DNA from: Coix lacryma-jobi var. lacryma-jobi
Lineage: Eukaryota > Streptophyta > Magnoliopsida > Poales > Poaceae
Reading direction: 5' to 3'
Length of the DNA: 64,000 nt
Assembly (NCBI GenBank): GCA_009763385.1
Contig: CM019824.1
Location: 153,022,305 to 153,086,304, forward strand
Part shown: positions 21,533 through 32,400 of the stretch, one piece after another
Numbering within the stretch: position 1 is the stretch's first letter
How the letters are laid out: each line of letters starts with the position of its first letter
The notes under the pieces: model-generated
The model's input: only the letters and a program-made list of their open reading frames with translations
What the model was told of the DNA's origin: nothing
The model's database searches: none
Program-made: the position numbers and the translations under genes

Positions 21533-21880
21533 GGGGGCATTCTTGCCAAGCCTTCATAAACCTTGCATCTGCATATGCATTCCCCGGAGCCCACTTAAGC
21601 CAGCTTGGTTCACAGCATATCACACACATCCACACAGAGGCAAGCATCAAGCAAGCAGCCAGAGAGAAGGGGAGGAACAGAGACAGGGACAATAAGTTCA
21701 ACAGAGCCAATAATGATGAGGGTTGCTGAGAAGGCAGTAGTAGTACCAGCATCAGCACCAGAGAAAGTAGTAGTAGTAGTACCAGCAGCAGCACCAGAGT
21801 GGCCAAGCGGGCTTCAACGGGATAAATGCATTCAGGTCTCCGTTCTTAATGCAAACGCCATAATCATCAGGCTGGTATAT
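21533..21880 (-). ncRNA. Block 2 + block 1 module
   Basis: This is a near copy of the 19.9-20.2 kb module. Block 1: CCTGATGATTATGGCG, TTAAGAACGGAGACCTGAATG. TAAGAACGG matches 18S CCGTTCTTA as complement. Block 2 has AGAATGCCCCCTAAC. Confidence 0.35.
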
Positions 21881-22179
21881 CACAATGCCTACCCCAAACA
21901 AAATCCAAACATTGAACTACTTGCCCCAAAATGAACAGAAACTCAGAAATTTTTCAAGGTACCACACATTGGCACAAATAATCTTCCTTAAGCAGAAAAT
22001 GCAATTGTACTACAGGGACACTTGTCATAGCCCTCTTAGCCAAGATGGTCAAAGCAAATAAGGATGGACTGATGTTTGGAATATGATAAACAGCATTGGA
22101 AAAGCCAGCTTCAAAAGAACAGAAAGCCAAACATGATCACAAGAGAGAAAATTTGCAAGAAAATAAGTTCAATCTGATA

Positions 22180-22272
22180 TTGGAATCAGAGATTCTCACA
22201 GTCATCATGTAATTACATCCCTGATACTGGGAACACTGCAGATGTCCTTGTCCTGTTTCTTGTTATCTACCA
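22180..22272 (-). ncRNA. Block 3 copy c (box C/D-like)
   Basis: ATGATGA (22208-22202) and an intact box D CTGA (22189-22186) in AATCTCTGATTCC. The first box is eroded (AGATAACAAG) and the guide is shortened to TGTGAGAATCT. Confidence 0.3.
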
Positions 22273-22371
22273 AAAAAATTCCTCCAAACTGCACCTAAAG
22301 CAAAAAAAAAAGGAAACAAGAGGCACACCTTGCAAGAAAATAAATACGGTTTTCAAAAACAATATTACAAG

Positions 22372-22470
22372 ATTAGCATCATAGATTCCCCAAGTCATCA
22401 TACTTTTGCATTGTGAAATTGAATTGGCAACACTGCAGATGTTCTTGTCTTTCTTCTCATATCTCTGCCA
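22372..22470 (-). ncRNA. Block 3 copy d (box C/D-like)
   Basis: TGGCAGAGATATGAGAAG, ACATCTGCAGTG, ATGATGA (22401-22395), TTGGGGAATCTATGATGCTAA. A GGCA/TGCT(A) terminal pairing remains. The final box is TATGA. Confidence 0.3.
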
Positions 22471-22731
22471 TTTTTCTTATGCGGTGAAGTGGCAAATAAT
22501 TTGCACACCAAGCATGTTCTTATAAGCAAGAATCAACAGACGACTTAATTCCAGGCAACAAACAACCAAGCTAAAATGGCTTATCTCAGTCACAGATGAG
22601 ATGCTAGAGAACTTTTATGGCCATAAAAAGCATGTAAAATGCATTACTCTAGATTCAAAGGACACCTATCACTAGCATGGTTCTACGCACATCAACCTAT
22701 CCACCATGTAAGCTACATAAGAAAATTCACA

Positions 22732-22833
22732 TTAGCATCGGAGACTCCCCTAGACACAATCATCATGCGGTTGTGCCACCATGAACAAGGAGCACAGCAG
22801 ATGCAACTTTCTTTACTTTTCATCATCTGCCAA
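22732..22833 (-). ncRNA. Block 3 copy e: best-folded box C/D snoRNA candidate
   Basis: Minus strand: TTGGCA (22833-22828), box C ATGATGA (22826-22820), box C' ATGATGA (22766-22760), guide TGTCTAGGGGAGTCT, box D CCGA (22741-22738, one change from CTGA), then TGCTAA (22737-22732). TTGGCA and TGCTAA form a 6-bp terminal stem with one G-U pair, as expected for C/D snoRNAs. CTAGGGGAGTC pairs with 25S GATTCCCCTAG with one G-U. Total length is about 100 nt. Confidence 0.45.
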
Positions 22834-23023
22834 TTTTGTCCATAGGGCAAATTACTGCATGTTCGTACCTCAAATATCAGTCAAGCTAAAGCAAAATCAT
22901 TAACAGGATGCTGACCAAATCACAAGCAGCCCAGGCTGCATTGTAGTGCTTAATAATAGGAACAGCTTTTCAAACAGTGTAAAGAACTCGTTAAACAAGT
23001 TAAAAATGAATTTAAGCAGGGCA

Positions 23024-23310
23024 TTTTCCAATCTGGGATAGCCCTCATAACTTTTGCATCTACAGATGCATCTCCCGGAGCCTGCTCAGCCAGCTCAGTG
23101 GTGGAAGAAGAGCGAGGATATATATGTACATAGACAAATGCATGCATGTGTGTCTGTGGTACCCGGTAGTTTCCCTGAGAGAAACTAATATAATTTGGAA
23201 TGGAGGGAGTAGTAAGGGAGATCCACCACGGCGATCAAGCAGGCTTCGACGGGAAGCACATTCAGATCTCCGATTTTTGTGCAAAGAATGCTAATCATCA
23301 GGCTGACGGA
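23024..23310 (-). ncRNA. Block 2 + block 1 module next to leader 1
   Basis: Block 1: GTCAGCCTGATGATTAGC, TTTGCACAAAAATCGGAG, ATCTGAATG. Block 2: GCTGAGCAGGCTCCGGGAG, TGTAGATGCAAAAGTTATG. This is the first module after the leader. The guide is partly eroded. Confidence 0.3.
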
Positions 23311-23439
23311 TTAGAATAGCCTCCATGAAAAATAAATCTATCATCTAGCCAGCTCAGAAATGATGCTGAAACCACAATCTATTTACAAGGGATTAGGCAT
23401 TTCTACGAGCTCATAGATCCAGGCCCTCAAAATCATCAA

Positions 23440-23900
23440 TAATCCATACGAAAACAAAGCAACTCAGAACGCGTGCTTTAGAAAGCAGATTCCTCGAGAT
23501 ATGTTTCACGAGCACTTCATGGGATCCGGGGAAAAAAACTGGAGACACAAGGTAAGTAAGGCAGGGGGGCGGCACAAACAAACTGAGGTTACCGTCGGAG
23601 TTTCTTGCGCCCCCGGGCGAATCGACAATCGAGGGCGCCGCAGATTTATCTGTTACCTCTTCCCAGGCCGAGGGGCGAGGGTTTTGTAAGCAGGGGAGAG
23701 AGGCGGCTTCGTGAGCATCGCCTGAAGGAGAGCCCTAGCAGTCGCATCCCTTCTCTCTCTGCTCTAGATCTAGACCGATAGGGCTTTTGTAGGCAGGGTT
23801 GAGGTCCGGGGGTGGTTTGGCATTTGCCAGAGGCAGCTCTAAATTGGGGACATTTAAAGATTCGCCCCTCTCACCGATGTAACAAAAACATGTCACTAAT
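23440..23900 (-). promoter_or_regulatory. Leader and 5' splice site of modular locus 1
   Basis: GC-rich leader on the minus strand with a donor GAAGAG/GTAACAGATAAATC (exon end at 23657). The second locus has the same intron start (GTAACAAATCTGCG) near 58144. Downstream both share TTTTCGTATGGAT and a CTGGATCTATGA stretch. No long ORF precedes the donor. Confidence 0.45.
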
Positions 23901-23947
23901 ACGTGATACATAGGACCCATGAGTTACTGACAAGGGCAAATCTTATA

Positions 23948-24205
23948 CTGCCTCCGTCCGTAAAAGCATGCAATTATGGGATCCGTACCGGTCAAATTGA
24001 CTCAACTTTGACCAAGGTTATAATAAAAAGTATTAGTATTTATATCGTTAAATAAAATTATTATGAAAATATATTCTATTACTAATCTAATGGTATATTT
24101 TTTGTATCAAGAATATTAATACTTTTCTATATAATTTCGGTCAAAGTTCGAAATGTTTGAACTCCTCGATATGTGAGAATTACATGTTTTGTTGGACGGA
24201 GGGAG
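23948..24205. mobile_element. Stowaway MITE
   Basis: The ends CTGCCTCCGTCCGTAAAAGC and TTGTTGGACGGAGGGAG are inverted repeats flanked by TA (23946-23947 and 24206-24207). The interior is AT-rich. Classic Stowaway structure. Confidence 0.85.
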
Positions 24206-24207
24206 TA

Positions 24208-24793
24208 CCCCAATTCTATAAAAAAGGATAAATCTTTAAATATTCCTCTAAATTGCAATCCCCCTAGGGGTTGAGCCATCGCTGGCCCCTCTCCTGTATG
24301 GATGTATCTCGCTGGAGACGGAAAGAAGTGCCGATCCATCAAGTTTTCTGGTTGATGAGTCCTCTTCTCCTTCTTTCCGGTGACAACGATGATGTAGAGT
24401 GTATCCGGTTTCTTTCATGGTGTCTTTATTGAAGATGAGGGTGACAATTTCGGTGTCAGCATAGAGATAATGTCGCTGTCATGAAATAATTTTATCCGGT
24501 CCCTTCTTCGTTTTGTTGCAGCTGGATCTGACCACGATAAAGGACCAGAGAGAATAATTTTCAAATCAAACTTCATCATTCTTCGGTGGCAGCAAGAAGA
24601 TACAAGGAAGAAGAAGATTCTCAACTTCACCTGCACTAATGTTGGTTGTCCGTTAGCCATATGTTCTCAGGCCTAAAATAAGGTCATCCATACCAAGCGT
24701 TAAACATGTTTGGATTTGAGAGTTGAAGCTATTCACATCGTGAGTATAATATAGATGAAAATCAGTTTCTAGATACATGTTTTTTTCCAGAGT
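24208..24793. other. No feature recognised
   Basis: Mixed sequence without an ORF or repeat that I can support. Confidence 0.4.
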
Positions 24794-24854
24794 ACTTGTA
24801 ACGATGATGTACCCAGGTATAATCTAATACCGGGTACATCATCACATTACAAGT
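24794..24854. repeat. Near-perfect hairpin, arms about 27 bp
   Basis: ACTTGTAACGATGATGTACC at 24794 pairs with GGTACATCATCACATTACAA further along. The loop is about 6 nt (AATCTA). This could be a tiny foldback element or a small-RNA hairpin. Confidence 0.6.
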
Positions 24855-24989
24855 ATTAAAAATAGTTTTATTCTAAGAGCATTCTAAGGTCCTATTAGTC
24901 AGGATTCAGGAATATGCTTAGAAATCATTCCAGTTCAACAATAACTATAAATTACATAAAAAATTCAGCTATAAATAATTTCCAACCTC

Positions 24990-25320
24990 CGCTCCATGGA
25001 AACCAAACAAGAGTTCATTTGCGAGCTGTGGTTATGGAAAAAGCTGATGTAATTTGTGAGCTGTGGAAAAGTTGTTGTGAGCTGTGAGTTGTAGAAACGC
25101 TAAAAGTTGTTTGGCTAAATAAGTATAGCTTTATTTTTTCTTAAAACAATTATGAAAATATTTTTTATTTCACATATTTTGAAAAGCTGAAAGTCAAAAG
25201 CAGTTTTCAAAAATGTACTACGGAAAAAACACTTGCTTCAGAAAAAAAAGTTGTCTCCGGCAGCAACCTCTTTGGTTGGGCTTTTGGCTTTTGGGGCCAA
25301 AAGCCCAATCAAACGTACCG
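24990..25320. mobile_element. Older copy of a Tourist-like MITE, 5' end eroded
   Basis: It shares with the next element GAGCTGTGG...GAAAAG, TTTGAAAAGCTGAAAG, TTGGTTGGGCTTTTGGC and TTTTGGGGCCAAAAGC. It lies directly head-to-tail with it. The left terminus is unclear. Confidence 0.55.
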
Positions 25321-25323
25321 TAA

Positions 25324-25678
25324 GGCCCTGTTTGGTTGAGCTGTGGCTGTGAGAAAAAGCTGCTGTGGCTGTGAGCTATGGAAAAGCTGCTGTGGGCTGT
25401 GAGCTGTGGAAAAGCTGAAAGCTGTTTGGTTAAACAAGTATAAAGTATATCTTCTACTTTTATTTTTTTAAAATAATTATAAAAACATTTTTTATTTCAC
25501 TTATTTTGAAAAGCTGAAAGCCAAAAGCCAAAAGCAAGGTCAAAACAGCTTTCAAAAATGTATTACGGAAAAGCTCCAACTTCTGCAAAAGCTGCTGCCA
25601 GCTGCCAGCAGCACCCCTTTGGTTGGGTTTTTGGCTTTTGGGGCCAAAAGCTAAAGCGAAAAGCCCAACAACAGGGCC
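25324..25678. mobile_element. Tourist-like (PIF/Harbinger) MITE
   Basis: It starts GGCCCTGTTTGGTTGAGCTG and ends AAGCCCAACAACAGGGCC. It is flanked by TAA (25321-25323, 25679-25681), the target size of PIF/Harbinger elements. 355 bp, non-coding. Confidence 0.75.
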
Positions 25679-25681
25679 TAA

Positions 25682-26559
25682 GAGTGCATGAAGTGGAGAT
25701 TCAAAATGGAGAAGTGATCGTGGGAAGGTGAGCGTGGGCATAGTAAGCGAGTTTCCACCCTTCTTATCCGGTCGTAGAGGTAGAAAAAGTCGGTGCAAAC
25801 AAAGCTGCATAGGTGGTGGAGGCTAGGAACGGAGAAGTCGTCGCTGGAAAAATGAAGCAGAAGTAAGAAGTCGAGCAGGTAGTGGAGGCCTAACGCTCAA
25901 GATGGAGGAAGGACGGATCTAGCCAATGTCGGGGACGAAGGCTCTGTTCGTTTGAACTTGTGAAATACTATTAAAACAGTCGAAATAAATCAAACGAGCA
26001 GAGCCGAAGTCAGTGGGCAACGACAAATTGAGCATTGTTGGTGTAGAAAAGCAGCAAGTGATTAGACAATATCCAAAGGGCATAGGGAAGAAACGACACG
26101 CAGAAGAATATGTTCCCTTCCCTCCTCTAAAGAAAACACGTTTTTAGAAGGAATTTAAGGCCATCCTATGTTTTTAAGGAAAAAGTATAAACACTACTAG
26201 AAGGTGTTTTAGGTATCTTGTTAGAGATATTTCAATAGAATTTTATGAGAGTTTTATAGGTATTAAATATGCTAACATACACTATATTAATAAAGAGAGA
26301 TGATAAGAGTTTTATAAGAATAGAAAAAGTTTCATGAGAATGAAACTTTCTTGTACTATGTTTAAGATATGAGTTATACTGAAACTAGGTCATAAAACTC
26401 GCTCACACTAAGACTAGCCTAAGGGGATCATTGAAACGGTTAGGACGATCCCATATCTACGCATGTAAATTAAGTATTCTATCAAATATTTCTTAAGATT
26501 CATATCATATACTTACATCGTTAATATGGTAGTTGTAAATAGGTTGAATGAATAACTTA
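25682..26559. other. No feature recognised
   Basis: AT-rich stretch without supported ORF or repeat. Confidence 0.4.
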
Positions 26560-27112
26560 AAGCTTGCTAGCTCGTTCGGCTCATAGCTAGCTCCGCTCGA
26601 CCCGTTATGGTTTATGGTAATAAGCCAAGCCGAGCCAAGATTTTAGCTCGTTAGCAATAACGAGCTAACTCGAGCTAGCTTGTAAGCCAAACAAGCTACA
26701 CTTTTAAGAAAAAATGCAGAAGATTGTATGTTAATTTTTATATTATTTTATATTATATGTACTTTATAATTGGTTGATGACTAGTCTAGACCTTTTAAAT
26801 TTAGAATTATTATAACTTTATTGTTTTATTCGAATGGATATATGGTATAATACTATCATACATTATTATTATACTTGTACACATATTAGTACTTATTATT
26901 TTTAGTTCAATTTAAGATTGTTGGATTTGTTACTTTTAAATTATTAGCTTTAGATAAATACAAATACTATATTGTGTATACTTTAAATATATCTAGTTCG
27001 CGAGCTTGTCGAGCTGAACTTCTGGCTTGTTGAGATAACGAGCCGAGTCAAGCTAGCTCGTTATTTTAACATGCTAGAATGAGCCGAGCCAAGTTGGCTC
27101 GTTATCTGACCT
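26560..27112. mobile_element. Non-autonomous hAT-like element
   Basis: Both ends carry repeats of GAGCCGAGCC / GCTCGTTCGGCTC type in opposite orientation (26562-26700 and 27000-27110) around an AT-rich core. Clustered GAGCCGAGC motifs near the ends are common in hAT-type elements of grasses. The exact termini are uncertain. Confidence 0.45.
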
Positions 27113-27365
27113 TTGTAATCCTATTATTAACTAAATGATGAATTAAATGGCCATGTAGCTTTAGTCATATTTAACTCGATTCTATTTAGACATTTTAGAC
27201 GATTTTAACAGTCCACTTGTTTAACTCACTGTTTAGAGTCTAAATGACAGGGTGGCTTTCATTTATCATTTAAATATTGTTTACACGGACTAAGCTGCCG
27301 TTTATACTTCACCTAGACTCTTTTTTACAACGCGGATCAGAAAAAAATGACAAATCTGTATACTA

Positions 27366-27443
27366 AGGCCTTGTTTAAATGCCTCTATTTTGCAAAATTT
27401 TTACTGTAGCGTTTTCGTTGTTATTTGACAAACTTTGTTCAAA
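27366..27443. mobile_element. Truncated MITE end
   Basis: AAGGCCTTGTTTAAATGCC, TTTGCAAAATTTTTACTGTA and TATTTGACAAACTTTGTTC belong to a common grass MITE family. Another copy lies in inverted orientation at 60541-60748. Confidence 0.55.
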
Positions 27444-27444
27444 G

Positions 27445-29181
27445 CTATGACTTGATGTCTGCAGTGACAGTCAACTACAACCTTACTTTCAATTTAACAT
27501 TCGCTTGATCCATCCAGCCAGCCTGGTCCTTGTTCAAAGCATTCCATCTCTGCAAGAAATTGAGTAAACAGTTTGGTGCTTGAGTAAACATCTGGTGAGG
27601 AAATGACAATATTTCTGAAAACAAAATCTTTTCAAAACAACAAAAGACTCCAAACATTACACATCCCAGTAATATCATATGTTTTTAGCCCATTTCCTAC
27701 AAATTCCCCCAAAAAATGGCTTTGGAAGCTTTCCACACCATCATGGTGTCTTAGATGTCCAGACATTACACGGTGCTCACCCTCAGACAAGCTGATTTGC
27801 TACATTTGCCATTGAGCGTGTGATCAAGTCCTATCGGTAAAGCCATGAAGATGCTAATGAGAGCCATTTCATTGGGCATTAGTAAATAGAGAACCTTGCA
27901 CTATTGACAGCCTAACCATCATTCCAGGTATTATACATCAAAATTGTGCAAAACCTCAATGCAACAGCACTACAGGGATAAGTTATGGATGAACTTATAT
28001 TTGTGACGGGAGAAATATACGATCCACCACAGCAGCCATTCAGTGGCGGATCCAGAAACTGATTAAGAGGGGGGCTAAATAACACAGGGCAATTTTTTTT
28101 ACTCACTATACAATACACTAATAATACACTAATAGTCTAACAGGTATAGCAAACATCTTTCTTAGCATAACAGATATAACAAATATTAGCCTACAAAGTA
28201 AACTATCGAATCGGATCACTGAATATTCAAAAGAAAAAAAATAGAACAAATATGACATTTATTTCAAACTTACAAAATCAAAAGGGAAAGGAGCAGTCTA
28301 AGGCTCTAAGCACACTGTCATAGCCGACTCAGAAAGTCAGAATAGTTGTTGTAGCAGAAACCATGGCACACACGATGATGGCAGACATTCGATATATAAT
28401 CTACAAAGCTGACTCTTCTAATCTAAACAAACGAAAAAAGCAGTGATCGAGAAATCTAGAGAACGTTCGAGGTCCACTCACAGCAGCACAACGTAGAGCA
28501 GTAGCAGACTAGCAGAGTAGTGGGGCTGGGGGCTAGGGGCTGGGCGCAGGATGCAGGGCGTTGGGCGGCAGCACCGCAGCAGCCAGCAGCCAGCAGGCTG
28601 GTCGACAGACGACAGGGTAATGCCGCCAGGCGCCGGGCGCAAGTCGACCAGAGCACCAGGCCCTGCCCATGACCCCGCGTTGCGGGTGCTGCATGCTCTA
28701 GCGCCGGCGGTGCGAGGCAGGTTGCGGCAGACCGGCAGTGCATCATGGCGTCCTGCGGCTGCGGGCACCTGGCTCCGGTTCTGGACGCAGTCAGGCTGAG
28801 CCGCTGAGGCCTGAGGAGCTGAGGGTGCCGCCGCGCTGGGCGTCGAGCGACCGAGGCGAGCGATGCGAGTGCGACTGCCCTTGCGACCGCTTTGGGCCGG
28901 GCTCTGAAGATCTACTCCCTGTTAATTTGGCCGGGGGGGGGGGGGGGGGGGGGGGGCAATAAACAATAGTATTCAGGTTTCCATTCTTGCTGCAAAGATA
29001 ATCATGCTGGAATGCCAGAACGCTGGCCCAGAGCACACTTGGGCCTTGTTCGTTTTGTCCGGAATGACCTGGAACATGTCCTGTTCCATCCGGAATAATT
29101 TGGCCTGGTTTGAAATCAGGTCCAGCCCAGAATCTTTGTTCGTTTAGTCTTGGTCCGGAACAAAAACAGATTATTCCGGAC
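27445..29181 (-). ncRNA. 3' part of modular non-coding locus 2, cut by retroelements
   Basis: Sequence at 27957-28030 (AATGCAACAGCACTACAGGG and following) matches the array unit at 54750-54940. A block 1 copy (minus: AAGAATGGAAACCTGAATAC) lies at 28970-29020. The interval is interrupted by an unclassified insertion (28031-28956). At 29182-29186 the sequence enters the copia derivative D. The rest of this locus continues at 53913. Confidence 0.35.
28031..28956. mobile_element. Unclassified insertion with GC-rich interior and 24-base G run
   Basis: The array unit breaks at CATTCAG and TGGCGGATCCAGAAACTG starts. The array resumes after a run of 24 G (28933-28956) with CAATAAACAATAG. CAGTGGCGGATCCAG resembles ends of grass hAT-like elements. 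The interior 28480-28915 is GC-rich with no recognisable protein. I cannot define the second terminus. Confidence 0.35.
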
Positions 29182-29186
29182 CTTTC
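29041..29186. mobile_element. Left half of a MITE-like repeat split by element D
   Basis: TTGGGCCTTGTTCGTTTTG starts here. The sequence is interrupted at CTTTC by element D and continues at 53913 up to GTGCCGAACGAATAAT near 54090. The two ends are roughly inverted (TGTTCGTT / CCGAACGAA). Confidence 0.4.
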
Positions 29187-29455
29187 TGTTATAAAACATA
29201 TTGCCAGCGGTTAGGACCTTCCCCTCTCCGTCTCTTATGATCAACATAGTAGATGAAAATAAAACAAGTAGACACAAGATGTAGGGAGACTATTCTTTAT
29301 TTATCTGAATATCGGTAATTACAACATAGATCTCTCACGTATATATAGTCCTGCCAAGGCCTCGAGTTTTGGTAAGAGCCCACATACAAACGGACTAGGA
29401 TTAGGATTCTTCCTTCTCCTTTCCTTCTAGGATAGAGTCCTTATGTTTTACAACA
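29187..29455 (-). repeat. 3' LTR of element D (269 bp)
   Basis: TGTTATAAAACATATTGCC ... TTATGTTTTACAACA as read on the + strand. It matches 53662-53907 except for an extra 16 bp (around CTAGGATAGAGT) and a few differences. Confidence 0.9.
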
Positions 29456-32400
29456 CTCCTCCTTGGGCGATTACCACGATATGCACATGCCTCGTTAAAA
29501 ACTCCATCCGAAAACCCAATGGGAAAAAACGGTTCTTGAAGAAAAGAGTACATCACATTCGTTAATTGCATTGCACATATTGCCTCATTAAAAACCTTGT
29601 GTGAGAAACCTTCGAGTAAAAACTCACATAGGAAAAAAGAGTACAACATTTAACCTTCTTGGTTATATATTCTTCGGGATATTTTATTCTTCGTGAATAG
29701 ATATTGATCTTCATGATCTATGCATAAACTTTCATGTTTTAGCAAATAAGATCTACTTGATCTTTATAATTCTAGTGGTTTCAATTATCTTCAAGATAAA
29801 TTGAATAAAATTGCTCCCCCTCATAAAGTCATCCTTTGAATTTTATTATTCAAACCACACTTTCAAAAGTTGGCTCATAATTCTTCTATGAATTATATGG
29901 GTATAACAAAGAGCAACAATATGCTTCATAATAAATAACCACTTATTAGTTAGGCAAAAAAATAAAAATTTACCCTCGGGGTAATAATCCTTTCAGAGGA
30001 TGATGGAGATAAATAAATTACAATATTCAATATCTTCTAGATAGTGTCAAACTCTTACAAGAGTTTCAATACTAATAATTCTCTCATAATGGATTTTAAA
30101 CTTACACATCTTCAAGATTTTCATTGTACCACTAACTAATAAATCCAGCCTTGCATTTGGCATTTAGGGGATAATTCAAATGTCAAATCACCATTATTCT
30201 CATACCTTCTATGGTCTTCTATGGTATTTAGAGGATATCAATATTTTTATTGCTAGCTTTACACTTTCTGAGTGTTTGTATGACAACTTCATGGTGTTTA
30301 GAATTCCCCATTTTCTTTCTCTCGGGTCTATATTCACTTCAGGGATAAATGATCTTTCTTCAAGAATTGACCGGTAAATCCTTCATGGATTAGTTCGTTA
30401 AAGAATGTTCTTACTCTACTACAATAGAGATTATTTAGTGATATACACAATGAGATAGTGTTATTCACTATGAAGTCATTCGATGACTATTCCTTCTAGG
30501 ATATGCTCTTCTAGAGACTTCAATACTCATTCATGAATATATTCTACCTTAGACTTAATAGTACTCGTATGAGATTTAATTTTCATATGTTGTAATTTAT
30601 ATTCTTCAGGAATTATATGGATCTTTGTAATCCATTTATTAACTGCATATTTCATATTCATTCATTTCATTTGCCAGAGATATAACAAAACATTTATTTC
30701 TTCTTAGTAGGAGATTCAACCTCAATCGCATTTCTTCATTTGACCCGATATAATCGCTATAAGCGACTTTGCCATGGACTTGTTTTCCGGATCCGGGTTC
30801 TCGTAAGAGAAACATTTGCAATTATAGAGGTAGCGTTGTCGACAACTATTATTTTCTCCCCAATATTCTCATAATATGAGATTATTTTGTCTCTTTGCCA
30901 TTTCCCAAACAAGAGATATTTTATTGTTCTGCATACCCAACACTAAAGATGTGCGCACTTAGTGTGTTGGATTTCATCTTCAAGATGATCCTCTTCATGA
31001 GGTGCTTAACCTTCTTCATGAGGTGTTCTCTTCATGAGAATGAAGGAGTTTTATTTTATTTCTATTCAGTAAGTATACACTGAAACTATAACCCACAGGC
31101 GTCCCCGTAGATTTGAGCTTGATAGTATGTAATATTAGTTTACTACTAGTAACAAAACTTCTGGTTTATAACTTCAAGTTACTCCTCTAATTTCTAAAAA
31201 TATCTGGCATATGCTCCGCTTCATGTTTCATAAGAGCATTAGTCAAAACTATAGTGACTTAGTGCGTGATAATATTCCTGCTTCAAGCTTCAAAGAATAT
31301 TTTCTCTAGATCATTTTCCTTCTATGTGCAAATAATATTTGGCATTCAAACATAGGCTTTCTCTCCCCTAATGCCAATATTAGATCTTTAATAGCATACT
31401 CCAATAGATATCCCCTATCGTGGAGTTAAAATAATTAAATTCATGTATCTCCAACTGCAAGTGGAGGCCCATTCATGTATGCTATATATGATAGAGTTTT
31501 ATGGGAAATATTCACGCACATAATTAAATATGGGGGTTATTATACATTATATGCAGCGAGCTAGAATACACATAGTGCACTTAAGAATGTTCAACATTCC
31601 TACAAACTCAGGGATGTTCTCCCCCTGATGTGCACATATCATAGTTTATAAAACTATTTCATTGTCTAGCTTCTTTATTATTTAGCCAAAATAATTAATT
31701 CGCAAGTACTCATACATTAATAAGAATGGATCATATACTTCAAATATATATGCAACATTCAAATTCACATGGAATTTCTTCTAGAATTTTCTAATTGTCA
31801 TTAATGCAAAATTCCCTTGATGCCTTTTTCTTCGTAAATCCTAAATCATCATGAGTGTGTTATCCATCTTCTTAGTTCCGTAATTATTCACCCCATCGAC
31901 TAGGTTAGTCTCCATTTAGCAAATTTCATATTATCTCACTCCCCCTGATCTTAGGCTACATGGTCGTAGACCAATCTATTGCTTATGCATACGATACATT
32001 GAAAGCAAATGATTTCTTAATTCAACGAGAACCATATAGACATAGCATGCTAGCTAGCCAATTTCATTATGAGGGAAGTGTAAAGGTAGCTACTAGCTAC
32101 AACTATAGCTTCTATGCTAATATCCATGCAAGAGTGGAGATAGTTTAGCTCAATGAGAGAATAATATAGCAATACACATACATGTGTAATGTGGAATATG
32201 GTATTCAGTCCAATATAATAGATAACAACAAAAATGCAAAGCTACAAGCTTGTGGAATTAGTGCAGTAGAGAAAGTTAACTCGGCCGGAAGGGACGCGGG
32301 CAGAACTTCAAGTCCTGATACATGCACTTAGAATAGATTTAGGAAGGCTATGCCTATTAAATATATATTACCATATTTTCTTATGCCTTTACCCAAAATT

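Larger units (their letters stand above)
17640..23900 (-). ncRNA. Modular non-coding locus 1, candidate snoRNA host transcript
   Basis: This is an array read on the minus strand. A GC-rich leader (about 23900-23440) with a donor AGAG/GTAACAGATAAATCTGCG (exon end 23657) is followed by repeated modules down to about 17.64 kb. Each module has three block types that end in, or contain, CTGA (box D) and TGATGA (box C): block 1 (near 18.46, 20.21, 21.85, 23.28 kb), block 2 (near 17.93, 19.91, 21.57, 23.06) and block 3 (near 20.55, 20.75, 22.23, 22.42, 22.78). Units 19370-21010 and 21020-22660 are tandem duplicates. The upstream neighbours of the CTGA boxes are complementary to rRNA stretches. No conserved reading frame survives among the copies. 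I infer a plant polycistronic or intronic box C/D snoRNA locus, partly decayed. Confidence 0.4.

Noticed and set aside
20063..21806. Minus-strand frames reading QPDDYGV, IKNGDLN, LKPAWPLW and WAPGNAYADAR as repeated protein domains
   Set aside because: Copies at 18.05, 55.75 and 57.84 kb have stops or indels not in multiples of three, and the linker is simple repeat. A non-coding origin fits better.
24127..24660. Minus-strand frames between the Stowaway element and the hairpin
   Set aside because: One overlaps the MITE end. Neither shows a recognisable domain.
25460..25810. A 116-residue minus-strand protein
   Set aside because: It spans the end of a MITE and flanking sequence, so the frame is accidental.
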